Shown in pieces: positions 18,310-25,246 of a stretch of DNA of 64,000 nt. The notes below the pieces were generated by a model. That model made no database searches and was not told where the DNA came from. It saw only the letters and a program-made list of their open reading frames with translations. Source of the DNA: Rodentibacter haemolyticus (GTDB lineage: Bacteria > Pseudomonadota > Gammaproteobacteria > Enterobacterales > Pasteurellaceae); contig NZ_CP063056.1 of NCBI RefSeq assembly GCF_015356115.1, forward strand, positions 1 through 64,000. The letters run 5' to 3'. The stretch's first letter is position 1. Each line of letters begins with the position of its first letter. The translations under genes were made by a program, and so were the position numbers.

Positions 18310-20139
18310 TTAAGCCGATAAGATGATTCGGAATGCTAAAATGTAGTAAACCAATAGCATTATTGAAGCCAGTAATGGCGCTATTTTTTCTGCCACTTGG
18401 CAATGTGCATCTGAAGAAATGGAGTGATCAAAAAAATCAATGTTTAACGCCTGACAGCTCCCAACCGGTAAATTAAAATTGAGCTTTGATAATAACTCTT
18501 CTTTTAAATTTAATAACGGTTGCAGAATTTCCATTCCGGTTATTGTTGGTAAGGTGGGTTCTTGATAGCCGTCAATAACTCCCGGTTCAGCCCCTTCTAT
18601 TGGTTTTGATATTGTGCCGGCTTGTGAGCCTGTTACAACGCCGGAGTTTGTTCCGGTATTGATGTTACTACCAATATTTGAACCACTTCCGATACTAGAA
18701 CTTGAACCTACTCCTGCGCCTCCTGCACTTGAACCGCCAACCCCGCTTGTTGTCGGTGGCATTGGCTTATTATTCTCACTTGTATCAATGACATCTGTTT
18801 TTACGGTGGGGTTAGATTTTCGATAATTCTGATATTCTTCCGCTGAAGATTTAGCCCCCAAAAAACTACCTAATGAATGGTGTTTATTTCCTGATGAACT
18901 GACACGAGAAAGATCCATTGCGGTTACTTCTCTGCTTGTGTCAATGTTTACACTACTGCCATTACTTCTTGTTATTGAATTGCCATTTGAACGAAAATAT
19001 TCATTCTTCATATTATTAAAAGCGTTTGCTAAATCTTGTTCTTTTACTTGATACTCTTCTTTTTTATTCGTAGGGATTGATGAACTAAAATGAATAAATT
19101 TCACTTTAGGCTCGTCTTCTTGATTTTCAATATCTTCCTTTGTCTTCAAGTCTAAACGAGATTGAACGATCGTTACAGGCACGTTTAACTCTTCAACTCT
19201 TTTGTAATGTTGCTTATCCATTCCCCCAAAACTGATTTCATAGGCTTCATCTAGGGATTTTTTTTCATCTTCCGATATTTCTTTTCCTTGTCGAATAAAA
19301 TTAGCAATATCACTTTTTGATAATTCGAAAATATGATGATGAATCGGCAAAAGTAAGTCATTCGGAAGCGTGACAGATTGTAAATATTCCGGTTTCATTC
19401 TTTCGTCATTCGATTTTAAATTGACCGGGCGATAATAACTTTCATAAATCAAGGTGCGATATTCATCGGTCAAATCTAAGTAGGCTTCTTTCTCCTCTGA
19501 ATAAGGCTCTATGTTTTCCAAATGCTGCCAATACCGATGATAAAGGCTTTTAAAGTCATTGAAATAAAGATATTGATCTTCATTGATTGGGAGCTTTGTT
19601 CGATATAAATACATTCCTGCGGAAGCATACCAAATCGGCGCTAAAGCATAATCTAACCCATCTTCCATTGTTGAATAACTCATTAATTCATCAATAAAAT
19701 CATCTCTATTATGAGTTTCTTCAAAAACTAAATCCCCCAATTCGCTATCTTTATAAAGCGACTTTAAGATATCGGATTCAGAATACTTACTAAGTTGAGC
19801 CATTGATTTTAATTGGGATACGGTTTGATCTGTTTTTGATATAAAATCCAGTTTCCCATCTGAATTATAATTTATGATGGTTTCACCGATTGTAACTTTA
19901 TGACAGTTCTTCCCCTCTCTGCTTGGTCTTACACAGCCTTTACTTTCACTTGTATCAATACCGCCTGAGCTACCAAAAGCATAAGCTGACATTCTCCCCG
20001 CTTCGCTTTGTGCTTCCTGTTGTGTTAAACCTGCTGCTGATAAATAACCGGTCATTGAGGCTTCATAAGCTGCAATCAACGGGTGTGCATTAGATTGAAT
20101 TGATGTACATAAAAACAGTAACCCTATAAATTTTTTCAT
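18310..20139 (-). CDS. pIII-like minor coat / adsorption protein
   Basis: A 609-aa protein at the position of gene III. It has a signal peptide (MKKFIGLLFLCTSIQSNA), a long variable N-terminal region rich in charged residues, a Gly/Ser linker near 470-505 (GVGGSSAGGAGVG then SSSSIGSGSNIGSN), a C-terminal domain with a cysteine pair (SCQALN, SDAHCQVAE) and a terminal membrane anchor LLASIMLLVYYILAF. The domain plan of receptor-binding N-terminus, glycine linker and anchored C-terminus is that of pIII; the sequence itself is not one I recognise. It should bind the host receptor and end virion assembly. It is larger than M13 pIII (424 aa). Confidence 0.8.
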   Translation of the reverse strand: MKKFIGLLFLCTSIQSNAHPLIAAYEASMTGYLSAAGLTQQEAQSEAGRMSAYAFGSSGGIDTSESKGCVRPSREGKNCHKVTIGETIINYNSDGKLDFISKTDQTVSQLKSMAQLSKYSESDILKSLYKDSELGDLVFEETHNRDDFIDELMSYSTMEDGLDYALAPIWYASAGMYLYRTKLPINEDQYLYFNDFKSLYHRYWQHLENIEPYSEEKEAYLDLTDEYRTLIYESYYRPVNLKSNDERMKPEYLQSVTLPNDLLLPIHHHIFELSKSDIANFIRQGKEISEDEKKSLDEAYEISFGGMDKQHYKRVEELNVPVTIVQSRLDLKTKEDIENQEDEPKVKFIHFSSSIPTNKKEEYQVKEQDLANAFNNMKNEYFRSNGNSITRSNGSSVNIDTSREVTAMDLSRVSSSGNKHHSLGSFLGAKSSAEEYQNYRKSNPTVKTDVIDTSENNKPMPPTTSGVGGSSAGGAGVGSSSSIGSGSNIGSNINTGTNSGVVTGSQAGTISKPIEGAEPGVIDGYQEPTLPTITGMEILQPLLNLKEELLSKLNFNLPVGSCQALNIDFFDHSISSDAHCQVAEKIAPLLASIMLLVYYILAFRIILSA

Positions 20140-20158
20140 TCTTAGCCCCTTTAATTAT

Positions 20159-20230
20159 TTAATGATTTAAACCCATTACAACAGCCCAACCACAAGCGAT
20201 ACCAAAAATAAAAATGACTAAATCCCACAT
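20159..20230 (-). CDS. 23-aa hydrophobic micro-protein (pVII/pIX-like candidate)
   Basis: MWDLVIFIFGIACGWAVVMGLNH is a single membrane-spanning peptide placed between the major coat gene and the pIII-like gene. The start ATG at 20230 has GTGGGG nearby upstream. Ff phages have tiny end-cap proteins of 32-33 aa in the coat-gene cluster, so a minor virion protein is plausible. Evidence is position and composition only. Confidence 0.5.
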   Translation of the reverse strand: MWDLVIFIFGIACGWAVVMGLNH

Positions 20231-20244
20231 ATTTCCCCACCTGA

Positions 20245-20268
20245 TCAAAAAAGGGGCTTTCGCCCCTA
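20245..20268 (-). terminator. Strong intrinsic terminator after the major coat gene
   Basis: On the minus strand AGGGGC-GAAA-GCCCCT is followed by TTTTTT. It lies 11 bases beyond the coat protein stop, the same place as the gene VIII terminator of Ff phages, where it keeps coat mRNA abundant and lowers expression of the downstream tip and assembly genes. Confidence 0.9.
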
Positions 20269-20279
20269 TCCTTAAAGGA

Positions 20280-20489
20280 TTAACCACTAATCATACGTAA
20301 GACCGCACGACTTCCGGCAACCGCCACACGAATTGCAGCAATTGAAGCGGCAATCGCAATGACCGCTGTAACTGCGGTACCGAATTCAACAGAACCTAAT
20401 TGAGAAAAATCAGGTCCGGCTGCAAATGCCGTTGTACCAACAGATAATGCACCAACTAAAACAGCTAATTTTTTCAATGATTTAATCAT
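20280..20489 (-). CDS. Major coat protein precursor (pVIII-like)
   Basis: A 69-aa precursor with a signal peptide (1-23, ending TAFA before AGPDF) and a mature part of 46 aa. The mature protein has an acidic N-terminus (D, E), a long hydrophobic Ala/Val/Ile helix (TAVTAVIAIAASIAAI) and a basic C-terminus with three arginines that would face the DNA. This is the charge pattern of filamentous phage coat proteins. It is followed at once by a strong terminator. It is expected to be the most abundant virion protein, inserted in the inner membrane before assembly. Confidence 0.9.
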   Translation of the reverse strand: MIKSLKKLAVLVGALSVGTTAFAAGPDFSQLGSVEFGTAVTAVIAIAASIAAIRVAVAGSRAVLRMISG

Positions 20490-20507
20490 AATAAACTCCT
20501 TAGTTTT

Positions 20508-20777
20508 TTAACGTGAAAATTGCTTAATCGCACCAAGCACTGAACCAACACCTAAGCCGGTAAAGTAAAAAAAGACAATAGCACTAAAAGCAAATCCCCA
20601 AATTTCAGCGGGTTCATATTGCGTTGAATATGCGCCCCACTCGTTTATTTTTGATAATTCCGTAGAATGAAATTTACTCATTTCATCTGCCGGAATTTTC
20701 AAAAATACATCTTGGCAAACAGCTGAATTCGTATCACAAATTACCGTTGTTATGATAATTTCCCCATTGTTTGCCAT
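20508..20777 (-). CDS. Small inovirus membrane protein, probable minor coat
   Basis: An 89-aa protein (from the ATG at 20777; a GTG at 20786 is less likely) with a cysteine pair (VICDTNSAVC) in a polar N-terminal part and a hydrophobic C-terminal helix near 58-82 (GFAFSAIVFFYFTGLGVGSVLG) ending in basic residues. It lies between the replication genes and the coat gene, where other inoviruses encode minor virion or membrane proteins. I do not recognise the family. GGTGA before the start can serve as ribosome-binding site. Confidence 0.65.
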   Translation of the reverse strand: MANNGEIIITTVICDTNSAVCQDVFLKIPADEMSKFHSTELSKINEWGAYSTQYEPAEIWGFAFSAIVFFYFTGLGVGSVLGAIKQFSR

Positions 20778-20782
20778 AATAT

Positions 20783-20866
20783 TCACCCAAAAATAAGATA
20801 GAGAATTCCTGAACCGCTAAGAAATCCTACTGTTGAGGCTAAACTCATTATTAAGAATTCTTGCAT
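20783..20866 (-). CDS. 27-aa hydrophobic micro-protein (pVII/pIX-like candidate)
   Basis: The frame encodes a 27-aa peptide, MQEFLIMSLASTVGFLSGSG then ILYLIFG, one membrane helix. AGGCGG lies upstream of its ATG at 20866. It fits between the ssDNA-binding gene (9 bases upstream) and the next virion gene with no wasted space, where Ff phages have genes VII and IX. It is too short for usual gene finders. Confidence 0.55.
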   Translation of the reverse strand: MQEFLIMSLASTVGFLSGSGILYLIFG

Positions 20867-20875
20867 TATTACCGC

Positions 20876-21199
20876 CTATTTAACTGGTTTAATTCCGTAT
20901 TGGGGAACATAAGAAATGGAATAGCCATATTTACCACCTACTTCCCAGGCTGATATATTTACGTGAATTTCAACGTCTTTTAACTTCAACTCATTCATTT
21001 GATTAATTAAACCTTGGTTGAAATCATTTTGAGAAATGGAAATCTTTTGAACATCCTCACTTTTTGAACCAAATTCATTAATCATTGATACACCAAGCCC
21101 CATCACATGACGATAACGTACTTCGCCAGTTTCTCTATTTGTGTATTCACTGGATTTATAACCAAGAAAAGTACCTCTAACGATAATACCGTGTTCCAT
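20876..21199 (-). CDS. ssDNA-binding protein, pV/RstB-like (intact copy)
   Basis: A 107-aa small beta-rich protein (MEHGIIVRGTFLGYKSSEYT...) in the position of gene V / rstB, directly after rep with a 10-base gap. Its pattern, GTFLGYKSSEYTNRETGEVRYRH, resembles the inovirus ssDNA-binding families that coat the plus strand and switch replication to virion production. Assignment relies on position and general resemblance. The 5' part lies within the duplicated unit; the 3' end (after codon 88) is outside it, so only this copy has the full C-terminus (GGKYGYSISYVPQYG). Confidence 0.72.
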   Translation of the reverse strand: MEHGIIVRGTFLGYKSSEYTNRETGEVRYRHVMGLGVSMINEFGSKSEDVQKISISQNDFNQGLINQMNELKLKDVEIHVNISAWEVGGKYGYSISYVPQYGIKPVK

Positions 21200-21209
21200 T
21201 TATGCCCCC

Positions 21210-22334
21210 TTAGGCTGCTAGTTTTAAGTGATGATTCGATCTTTGATACCATTTAGGTATAATCAAGGGTTTGACTTCAATTTCTCTTGTTGATACCACT
21301 TTAACAGGTGAGAATTTAGAAATATCGCATTTATTCGCTATATCAATTCCGACTTTACGTAGCCTTGCTCGATGTACTTTCACTTGACTTTTAGACAAAT
21401 CAAAAACTTGACCGTGAGACCACTGTAAAGCATACATAGCCGTAGTATTAGCAGCCTTAACCGTATCTACTACCCCATTATTAATTAATGTTTCTGATAT
21501 AGTTTCAAAATCCATTGCCGTAACCTTTAATCTTTTATCAATATTTAAAAATTCTTTATTTAATTCTCTTAACCTTGAATAATCACTTAAACCATAAAAA
21601 TGTAAGTTTTCTCGTTGTAAAAATCTTGATTTCAATTTTTGTTCAAATCTTGCTACGCCTTGTTCTTTGCAATATTCAATAACTTTTACTAATTGTTGAT
21701 ACTGTTCTGATTGTTCGCCAAATTTATTTCTTATTTTGGTTAACGAATGTAGTTCTAATTCAAACGCTTTGTTATAAACAGATGGATAAATCAATAAGGC
21801 ATTTCCCTGTTTACTTAACCAATCCACGGTTTGACCATTCGTATGTAATCTTGCATTTGAATTCCTATAGTTGAGTGTTGCAAGTCCACTAATATAGTGT
21901 TCCACATTATTCTGACCGACTGCCCTATTTTCTGTGATGTGTATTTCCTTAATAACAGCTCCATCAGAATATTTTTTTGGTTTAGATTTTTCATCTGACT
22001 GAGAAATCCAAGTTCGAGTGCATTTAGTAAAATTAGGTAGTCCTAAATCGGTCAAAATCTTATTAAACACATTGACACAAGATTCAATAGAAGAAAGACC
22101 AAATAAATTTTCAACTCGTCCCCATCTACTCGGATTACCGCTCATAGTTAAAACCGAACCATTAATCTTTATCATTACAGAATCACAGAAGCTACCTTCA
22201 TGTTTAAACGTAGGAATTCTAATTCCTTCTTGTTGTTCCCCTGTCTCAATATGAACACCGACAAAACCAAAATCTCCAATCAAAGGAAGTTGGCAGTCGA
22301 AGTTTTGTTCAATTTTAAGCCAGTCAAAGAACAT
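21210..22334 (-). CDS. Phage replication initiation protein (gene II/X, RstA-like), copy 1
   Basis: A 374-aa protein of the inovirus replication initiator class. The opening MFFDWLKIEQNFDCQLPLIGD is the typical start of the phage/plasmid CRI-II replication family, and the C-terminal region with charged helices (VHRARLRKVGIDIANKCDIS) fits the Phage_X part. Such proteins nick the double-stranded origin and drive rolling-circle replication. It is divergent from the 59-aa regulator across a palindrome-rich gap, as rstA is from rstR in CTX-phi. An exact second copy lies at 23003-24127. Confidence 0.87.
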   Translation of the reverse strand: MFFDWLKIEQNFDCQLPLIGDFGFVGVHIETGEQQEGIRIPTFKHEGSFCDSVMIKINGSVLTMSGNPSRWGRVENLFGLSSIESCVNVFNKILTDLGLPNFTKCTRTWISQSDEKSKPKKYSDGAVIKEIHITENRAVGQNNVEHYISGLATLNYRNSNARLHTNGQTVDWLSKQGNALLIYPSVYNKAFELELHSLTKIRNKFGEQSEQYQQLVKVIEYCKEQGVARFEQKLKSRFLQRENLHFYGLSDYSRLRELNKEFLNIDKRLKVTAMDFETISETLINNGVVDTVKAANTTAMYALQWSHGQVFDLSKSQVKVHRARLRKVGIDIANKCDISKFSPVKVVSTREIEVKPLIIPKWYQRSNHHLKLAA

Positions 22335-22346
22335 AAATAAAATAAT

Positions 22347-22433
22347 CTTAGAAAATTAGAAATTATAAACAGGATAAATTCTAATTTGTAATATTCTAAG
22401 ATGTCAATAATCTGATATCTATTTTTCTTAGAA
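22347..22433. promoter_or_regulatory. Palindromic operator/promoter region between rep and the 59-aa regulator (copy 1)
   Basis: CTTAGAA occurs at 22347 and 22427 and inverted (TTCTAAG) at 22394, with ATTAGAAATT / AATTCTAATT inner arms. Repeated half-sites in a divergent gap suggest binding of the short regulator controlling rep. Repeated exactly at 24140-24226. Confidence 0.6.
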
Positions 22434-22502
22434 ATGATAAAATTTTGCGACATCAATCACAAAATCAAACTAATGAAGCGAAAAATATAGGATTAACTGA
22501 AA

Positions 22503-22682
22503 ATGCCATCCAAACACATTGATGAACACACTTGGAAAAAAGTACAAGATGAAACAGTGAAAGCTGTTATTTTGACTAAAACAAGTTTAAAAGATACAGA
22601 AATTCTAAAGATTCTAATCAAAAAAGGATTGGAACATATAACCGATAACGATTATCTTGAATTTGCTCAAAAAAAGAGTTAA
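22503..22682 (+). CDS. 59-aa putative regulator of phage replication (RstR-position), copy 1
   Basis: MPSKHIDEHTWKKVQDETVK opens a small, charged, helical protein with DTEILKILIKKGLEHI in its second half, a size and pattern compatible with ribbon-helix-helix or similar DNA-binding proteins; no clear family is recognised. It is transcribed away from rep across the operator-like region, as the CTX-phi repressor RstR is, so a repressor or copy-control role is inferred. The stop is followed at once by the origin hairpin. An exact copy is at 24296-24475. Confidence 0.6.
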   Translation: MPSKHIDEHTWKKVQDETVKAVILTKTSLKDTEILKILIKKGLEHITDNDYLEFAQKKS

Positions 22683-22688
22683 AAAAAG

Positions 22689-22722
22689 CGAACTTTGGTA
22701 CGGGATTTCATACTAAAGTTCG
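22689..22722. other. Origin-type hairpin, copy at the duplication junction
   Basis: gaactttggta and tactaaagttc pair over 11 bp (one G-T) around a 10-nt loop. The duplication junction lies 8 bases downstream. In this copy the second hairpin arm (cccgaacttt) is missing because the next unit begins. Confidence 0.6.
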
Positions 22723-22992
22723 GGTGTAACCTACTTCCCAGGCTGATATATTTACGTGAATTTCAACGTCTTTTAACTTCAACTCATTCATTTGATTAAT
22801 TAAACCTTGGTTGAAATCATTTTGAGAAATGGAAATCTTTTGAACATCCTCACTTTTTGAACCAAATTCATTAATCATTGATACACCAAGCCCCATCACA
22901 TGACGATAACGTACTTCGCCAGTTTCTCTATTTGTGTATTCACTGGATTTATAACCAAGAAAAGTACCTCTAACGATAATACCGTGTTCCAT
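22708..22992 (-). pseudogene. ssDNA-binding protein gene, truncated by the duplication junction
   Basis: The first 88 codons are identical to the intact gene at 20876-21199. After ISAWEVG the frame crosses the junction and ends with the foreign tail YTRTLV (94 aa in total), losing the last conserved strand (GGKYGYSISYV). It may be non-functional or a dominant variant. Start and ribosome-binding region are unchanged. Confidence 0.8.
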
Positions 22993-23002
22993 TTATGCCC
23001 CC

Positions 23003-24127
23003 TTAGGCTGCTAGTTTTAAGTGATGATTCGATCTTTGATACCATTTAGGTATAATCAAGGGTTTGACTTCAATTTCTCTTGTTGATACCACTTTAACAG
23101 GTGAGAATTTAGAAATATCGCATTTATTCGCTATATCAATTCCGACTTTACGTAGCCTTGCTCGATGTACTTTCACTTGACTTTTAGACAAATCAAAAAC
23201 TTGACCGTGAGACCACTGTAAAGCATACATAGCCGTAGTATTAGCAGCCTTAACCGTATCTACTACCCCATTATTAATTAATGTTTCTGATATAGTTTCA
23301 AAATCCATTGCCGTAACCTTTAATCTTTTATCAATATTTAAAAATTCTTTATTTAATTCTCTTAACCTTGAATAATCACTTAAACCATAAAAATGTAAGT
23401 TTTCTCGTTGTAAAAATCTTGATTTCAATTTTTGTTCAAATCTTGCTACGCCTTGTTCTTTGCAATATTCAATAACTTTTACTAATTGTTGATACTGTTC
23501 TGATTGTTCGCCAAATTTATTTCTTATTTTGGTTAACGAATGTAGTTCTAATTCAAACGCTTTGTTATAAACAGATGGATAAATCAATAAGGCATTTCCC
23601 TGTTTACTTAACCAATCCACGGTTTGACCATTCGTATGTAATCTTGCATTTGAATTCCTATAGTTGAGTGTTGCAAGTCCACTAATATAGTGTTCCACAT
23701 TATTCTGACCGACTGCCCTATTTTCTGTGATGTGTATTTCCTTAATAACAGCTCCATCAGAATATTTTTTTGGTTTAGATTTTTCATCTGACTGAGAAAT
23801 CCAAGTTCGAGTGCATTTAGTAAAATTAGGTAGTCCTAAATCGGTCAAAATCTTATTAAACACATTGACACAAGATTCAATAGAAGAAAGACCAAATAAA
23901 TTTTCAACTCGTCCCCATCTACTCGGATTACCGCTCATAGTTAAAACCGAACCATTAATCTTTATCATTACAGAATCACAGAAGCTACCTTCATGTTTAA
24001 ACGTAGGAATTCTAATTCCTTCTTGTTGTTCCCCTGTCTCAATATGAACACCGACAAAACCAAAATCTCCAATCAAAGGAAGTTGGCAGTCGAAGTTTTG
24101 TTCAATTTTAAGCCAGTCAAAGAACAT
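23003..24127 (-). CDS. Phage replication initiation protein, copy 2
   Basis: Identical over all 374 codons to the copy at 21210-22334, including the family start MFFDWLKIEQNFD. It is followed by the truncated ssDNA-binding gene and preceded by an identical operator region. Two complete copies of an initiator in one prophage could raise Rep dosage or allow the extra unit to be mobilised like RS1. Perfect identity suggests a recent event. Confidence 0.87.
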   Translation of the reverse strand: MFFDWLKIEQNFDCQLPLIGDFGFVGVHIETGEQQEGIRIPTFKHEGSFCDSVMIKINGSVLTMSGNPSRWGRVENLFGLSSIESCVNVFNKILTDLGLPNFTKCTRTWISQSDEKSKPKKYSDGAVIKEIHITENRAVGQNNVEHYISGLATLNYRNSNARLHTNGQTVDWLSKQGNALLIYPSVYNKAFELELHSLTKIRNKFGEQSEQYQQLVKVIEYCKEQGVARFEQKLKSRFLQRENLHFYGLSDYSRLRELNKEFLNIDKRLKVTAMDFETISETLINNGVVDTVKAANTTAMYALQWSHGQVFDLSKSQVKVHRARLRKVGIDIANKCDISKFSPVKVVSTREIEVKPLIIPKWYQRSNHHLKLAA

Positions 24128-24139
24128 AAATAAAATAAT

Positions 24140-24226
24140 CTTAGAAAATTAGAAATTATAAACAGGATAAATTCTAATTTGTAATATTCTAAGATGTCAA
24201 TAATCTGATATCTATTTTTCTTAGAA
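24140..24226. promoter_or_regulatory. Palindromic operator/promoter region, copy 2
   Basis: Exact repeat of 22347-22433, with CTTAGAA half-sites in both orientations between rep copy 2 and its divergent 59-aa regulator. Confidence 0.6.
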
Positions 24227-24295
24227 ATGATAAAATTTTGCGACATCAATCACAAAATCAAACTAATGAAGCGAAAAATATAGGATTAACTGAAA

Positions 24296-24475
24296 ATGCC
24301 ATCCAAACACATTGATGAACACACTTGGAAAAAAGTACAAGATGAAACAGTGAAAGCTGTTATTTTGACTAAAACAAGTTTAAAAGATACAGAAATTCTA
24401 AAGATTCTAATCAAAAAAGGATTGGAACATATAACCGATAACGATTATCTTGAATTTGCTCAAAAAAAGAGTTAA
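24296..24475 (+). CDS. 59-aa putative regulator, copy 2
   Basis: Identical to the gene at 22503-22682. In this copy the gene is followed by the complete pair of origin hairpins and then by the plus-strand membrane-protein gene at 24578, so transcripts leaving it could continue into that gene unless stopped by the second hairpin. Confidence 0.6.
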   Translation: MPSKHIDEHTWKKVQDETVKAVILTKTSLKDTEILKILIKKGLEHITDNDYLEFAQKKS

Positions 24476-24481
24476 AAAAAG

Positions 24482-24539
24482 CGAACTTTGGTACGGGATT
24501 TCATACTAAAGTTCGGGTGTAACAGAACTCCCGAACTTT
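24482..24539. other. Two overlapping hairpins: candidate rolling-circle origin and terminator
   Basis: Hairpin 1 (gaactttggta/tactaaagttc, 24483-24514) is followed by hairpin 2 (aaagttcggg 24508-24517 with cccgaacttt 24530-24539, then T). They share the arm aaagttc and are mutually exclusive. The duplication breakpoint falls in the loop of hairpin 2. Inovirus initiators nick beside such structures, so this is the best origin candidate. Confidence 0.55.
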
Positions 24540-24577
24540 TTGAGTGAAAAATAACCACCAAATTATAGGAAATAACA

Positions 24578-24952
24578 ATGGATATACTACAAAATTCTTT
24601 AGGTACAATAAGTTTCGTAATTCAATCATTGCGAGATAAATTTATCTTCTGGTTATTATTAGCTGGCTCAATTTATATCCTATTCAAAATATACAGCAAA
24701 AGTTGGCGACAATTAGCCCTCATGACTGGTACCCTTAGTTTTTATGCCGCAGTTATTGTACCTATCATGAATTGGAAATCTGGGGCTTATAAATGTATAG
24801 CACAAGGAGACAAAATAACCCGAGGGGGATTAGATTTTTGTCGTGAAGGAATGTATGCGTGGTACGGTGAAAATCTATGGCAATGGGCTTTCGGAATAGG
24901 GATAGCACTTATTTTTCTTGGCTATTTTTATATAAATAGAGATAGCTACTAA
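24578..24952 (+). CDS. Accessory membrane protein of unknown function
   Basis: A 124-aa protein not recognised. Three or four hydrophobic segments are visible: FIFWLLLAGSIYILFKIY near 23-40, LALMTGTLSFYAAVIVPIM near 46-64, and FGIGIALIFLGYFYI near 104-118, separated by a cysteine-containing loop (YKCIAQGDKITRGGLDFC). It is on the plus strand, against the virion genes, and its stop abuts the stop of the next gene. The location between origin and attachment site is where inoviruses carry cargo; superinfection exclusion or defence is possible but nothing in the sequence proves it. Confidence 0.65.
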   Translation: MDILQNSLGTISFVIQSLRDKFIFWLLLAGSIYILFKIYSKSWRQLALMTGTLSFYAAVIVPIMNWKSGAYKCIAQGDKITRGGLDFCREGMYAWYGENLWQWAFGIGIALIFLGYFYINRDSY

Positions 24953-25234
24953 TCATTTAAAAAATTTCTGCCGTGGTTGGTATCTATATTGTTTTATAAA
25001 TTCCTCCAAATTGACAGGAACTGATGAATTTGTCAGTTCCTTCAAAAACTCCCCTAAATGCTCCATTTTTTCAAATCTTGCTTGTGTCTGCTCTGCCGTC
25101 TCTAATCTGTCAAAAACAAAACGGATCTCAACCGTATCATAACTAAATCTGATGTAATGTTCTGTTTGTTTAAGCAGTTTGACCGCTTCATAGAAATGGT
25201 TTGGGGTAATGTGTTGAAGTGTGATATTTGACAT
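24953..25234 (-). CDS. Small soluble protein of unknown function beside the attachment site
   Basis: A 93-aa protein (MSNITLQHITPNHFYEAVKL...) without signal or membrane segment, rich in Phe, Glu and Arg and mostly helical in appearance (TAEQTQARFEKMEHLGEFLKEL). I do not recognise a family. It is convergent with the 124-aa membrane protein (stops adjacent) and its start lies 12 bases from the dif-like hairpin. It could be the last phage gene or a gene carried in by integration. Base composition resembles the host a little more than the rest of the phage does. Confidence 0.6.
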   Translation of the reverse strand: MSNITLQHITPNHFYEAVKLLKQTEHYIRFSYDTVEIRFVFDRLETAEQTQARFEKMEHLGEFLKELTNSSVPVNLEEFIKQYRYQPRQKFFK

Positions 25235-25246
25235 AGTAATGGGCTA

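Larger units (their letters stand above)
20938..22730. repeat. Tandem duplication of the phage replication module, unit A (1793 bp)
   Basis: Every segment compared with 22731-24523 is identical, including intergenic DNA and both long proteins; I saw no difference. It contains most of the ssDNA-binding gene, all of rep, the operator region, the 59-aa regulator and the first hairpin of the origin region. The junction at 22730/22731 joins ...gggtgtaac to ctacttccc. Confidence 0.95.
22731..24523. repeat. Tandem duplication of the phage replication module, unit B (1793 bp)
   Basis: Second unit of the direct tandem duplication (offset exactly 1793). Its right end continues into agaactcccgaac, the apparently original flank that completes the second origin hairpin. 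Content parallels RS1/RS2 of CTX-phi: divergent regulator, initiator, ssDNA-binding gene. Confidence 0.95.

Noticed and set aside
18614..18826. Pro/Leu-rich plus-strand frame of 70 codons
   Set aside because: It is the complement of the Gly/Ser linker codons of the pIII-like gene.
22018..22254. 78-codon plus-strand frame inside rep (repeated at 23811-24047)
   Set aside because: It lies opposite rep, has no ribosome-binding site, and is present twice only because rep is duplicated.
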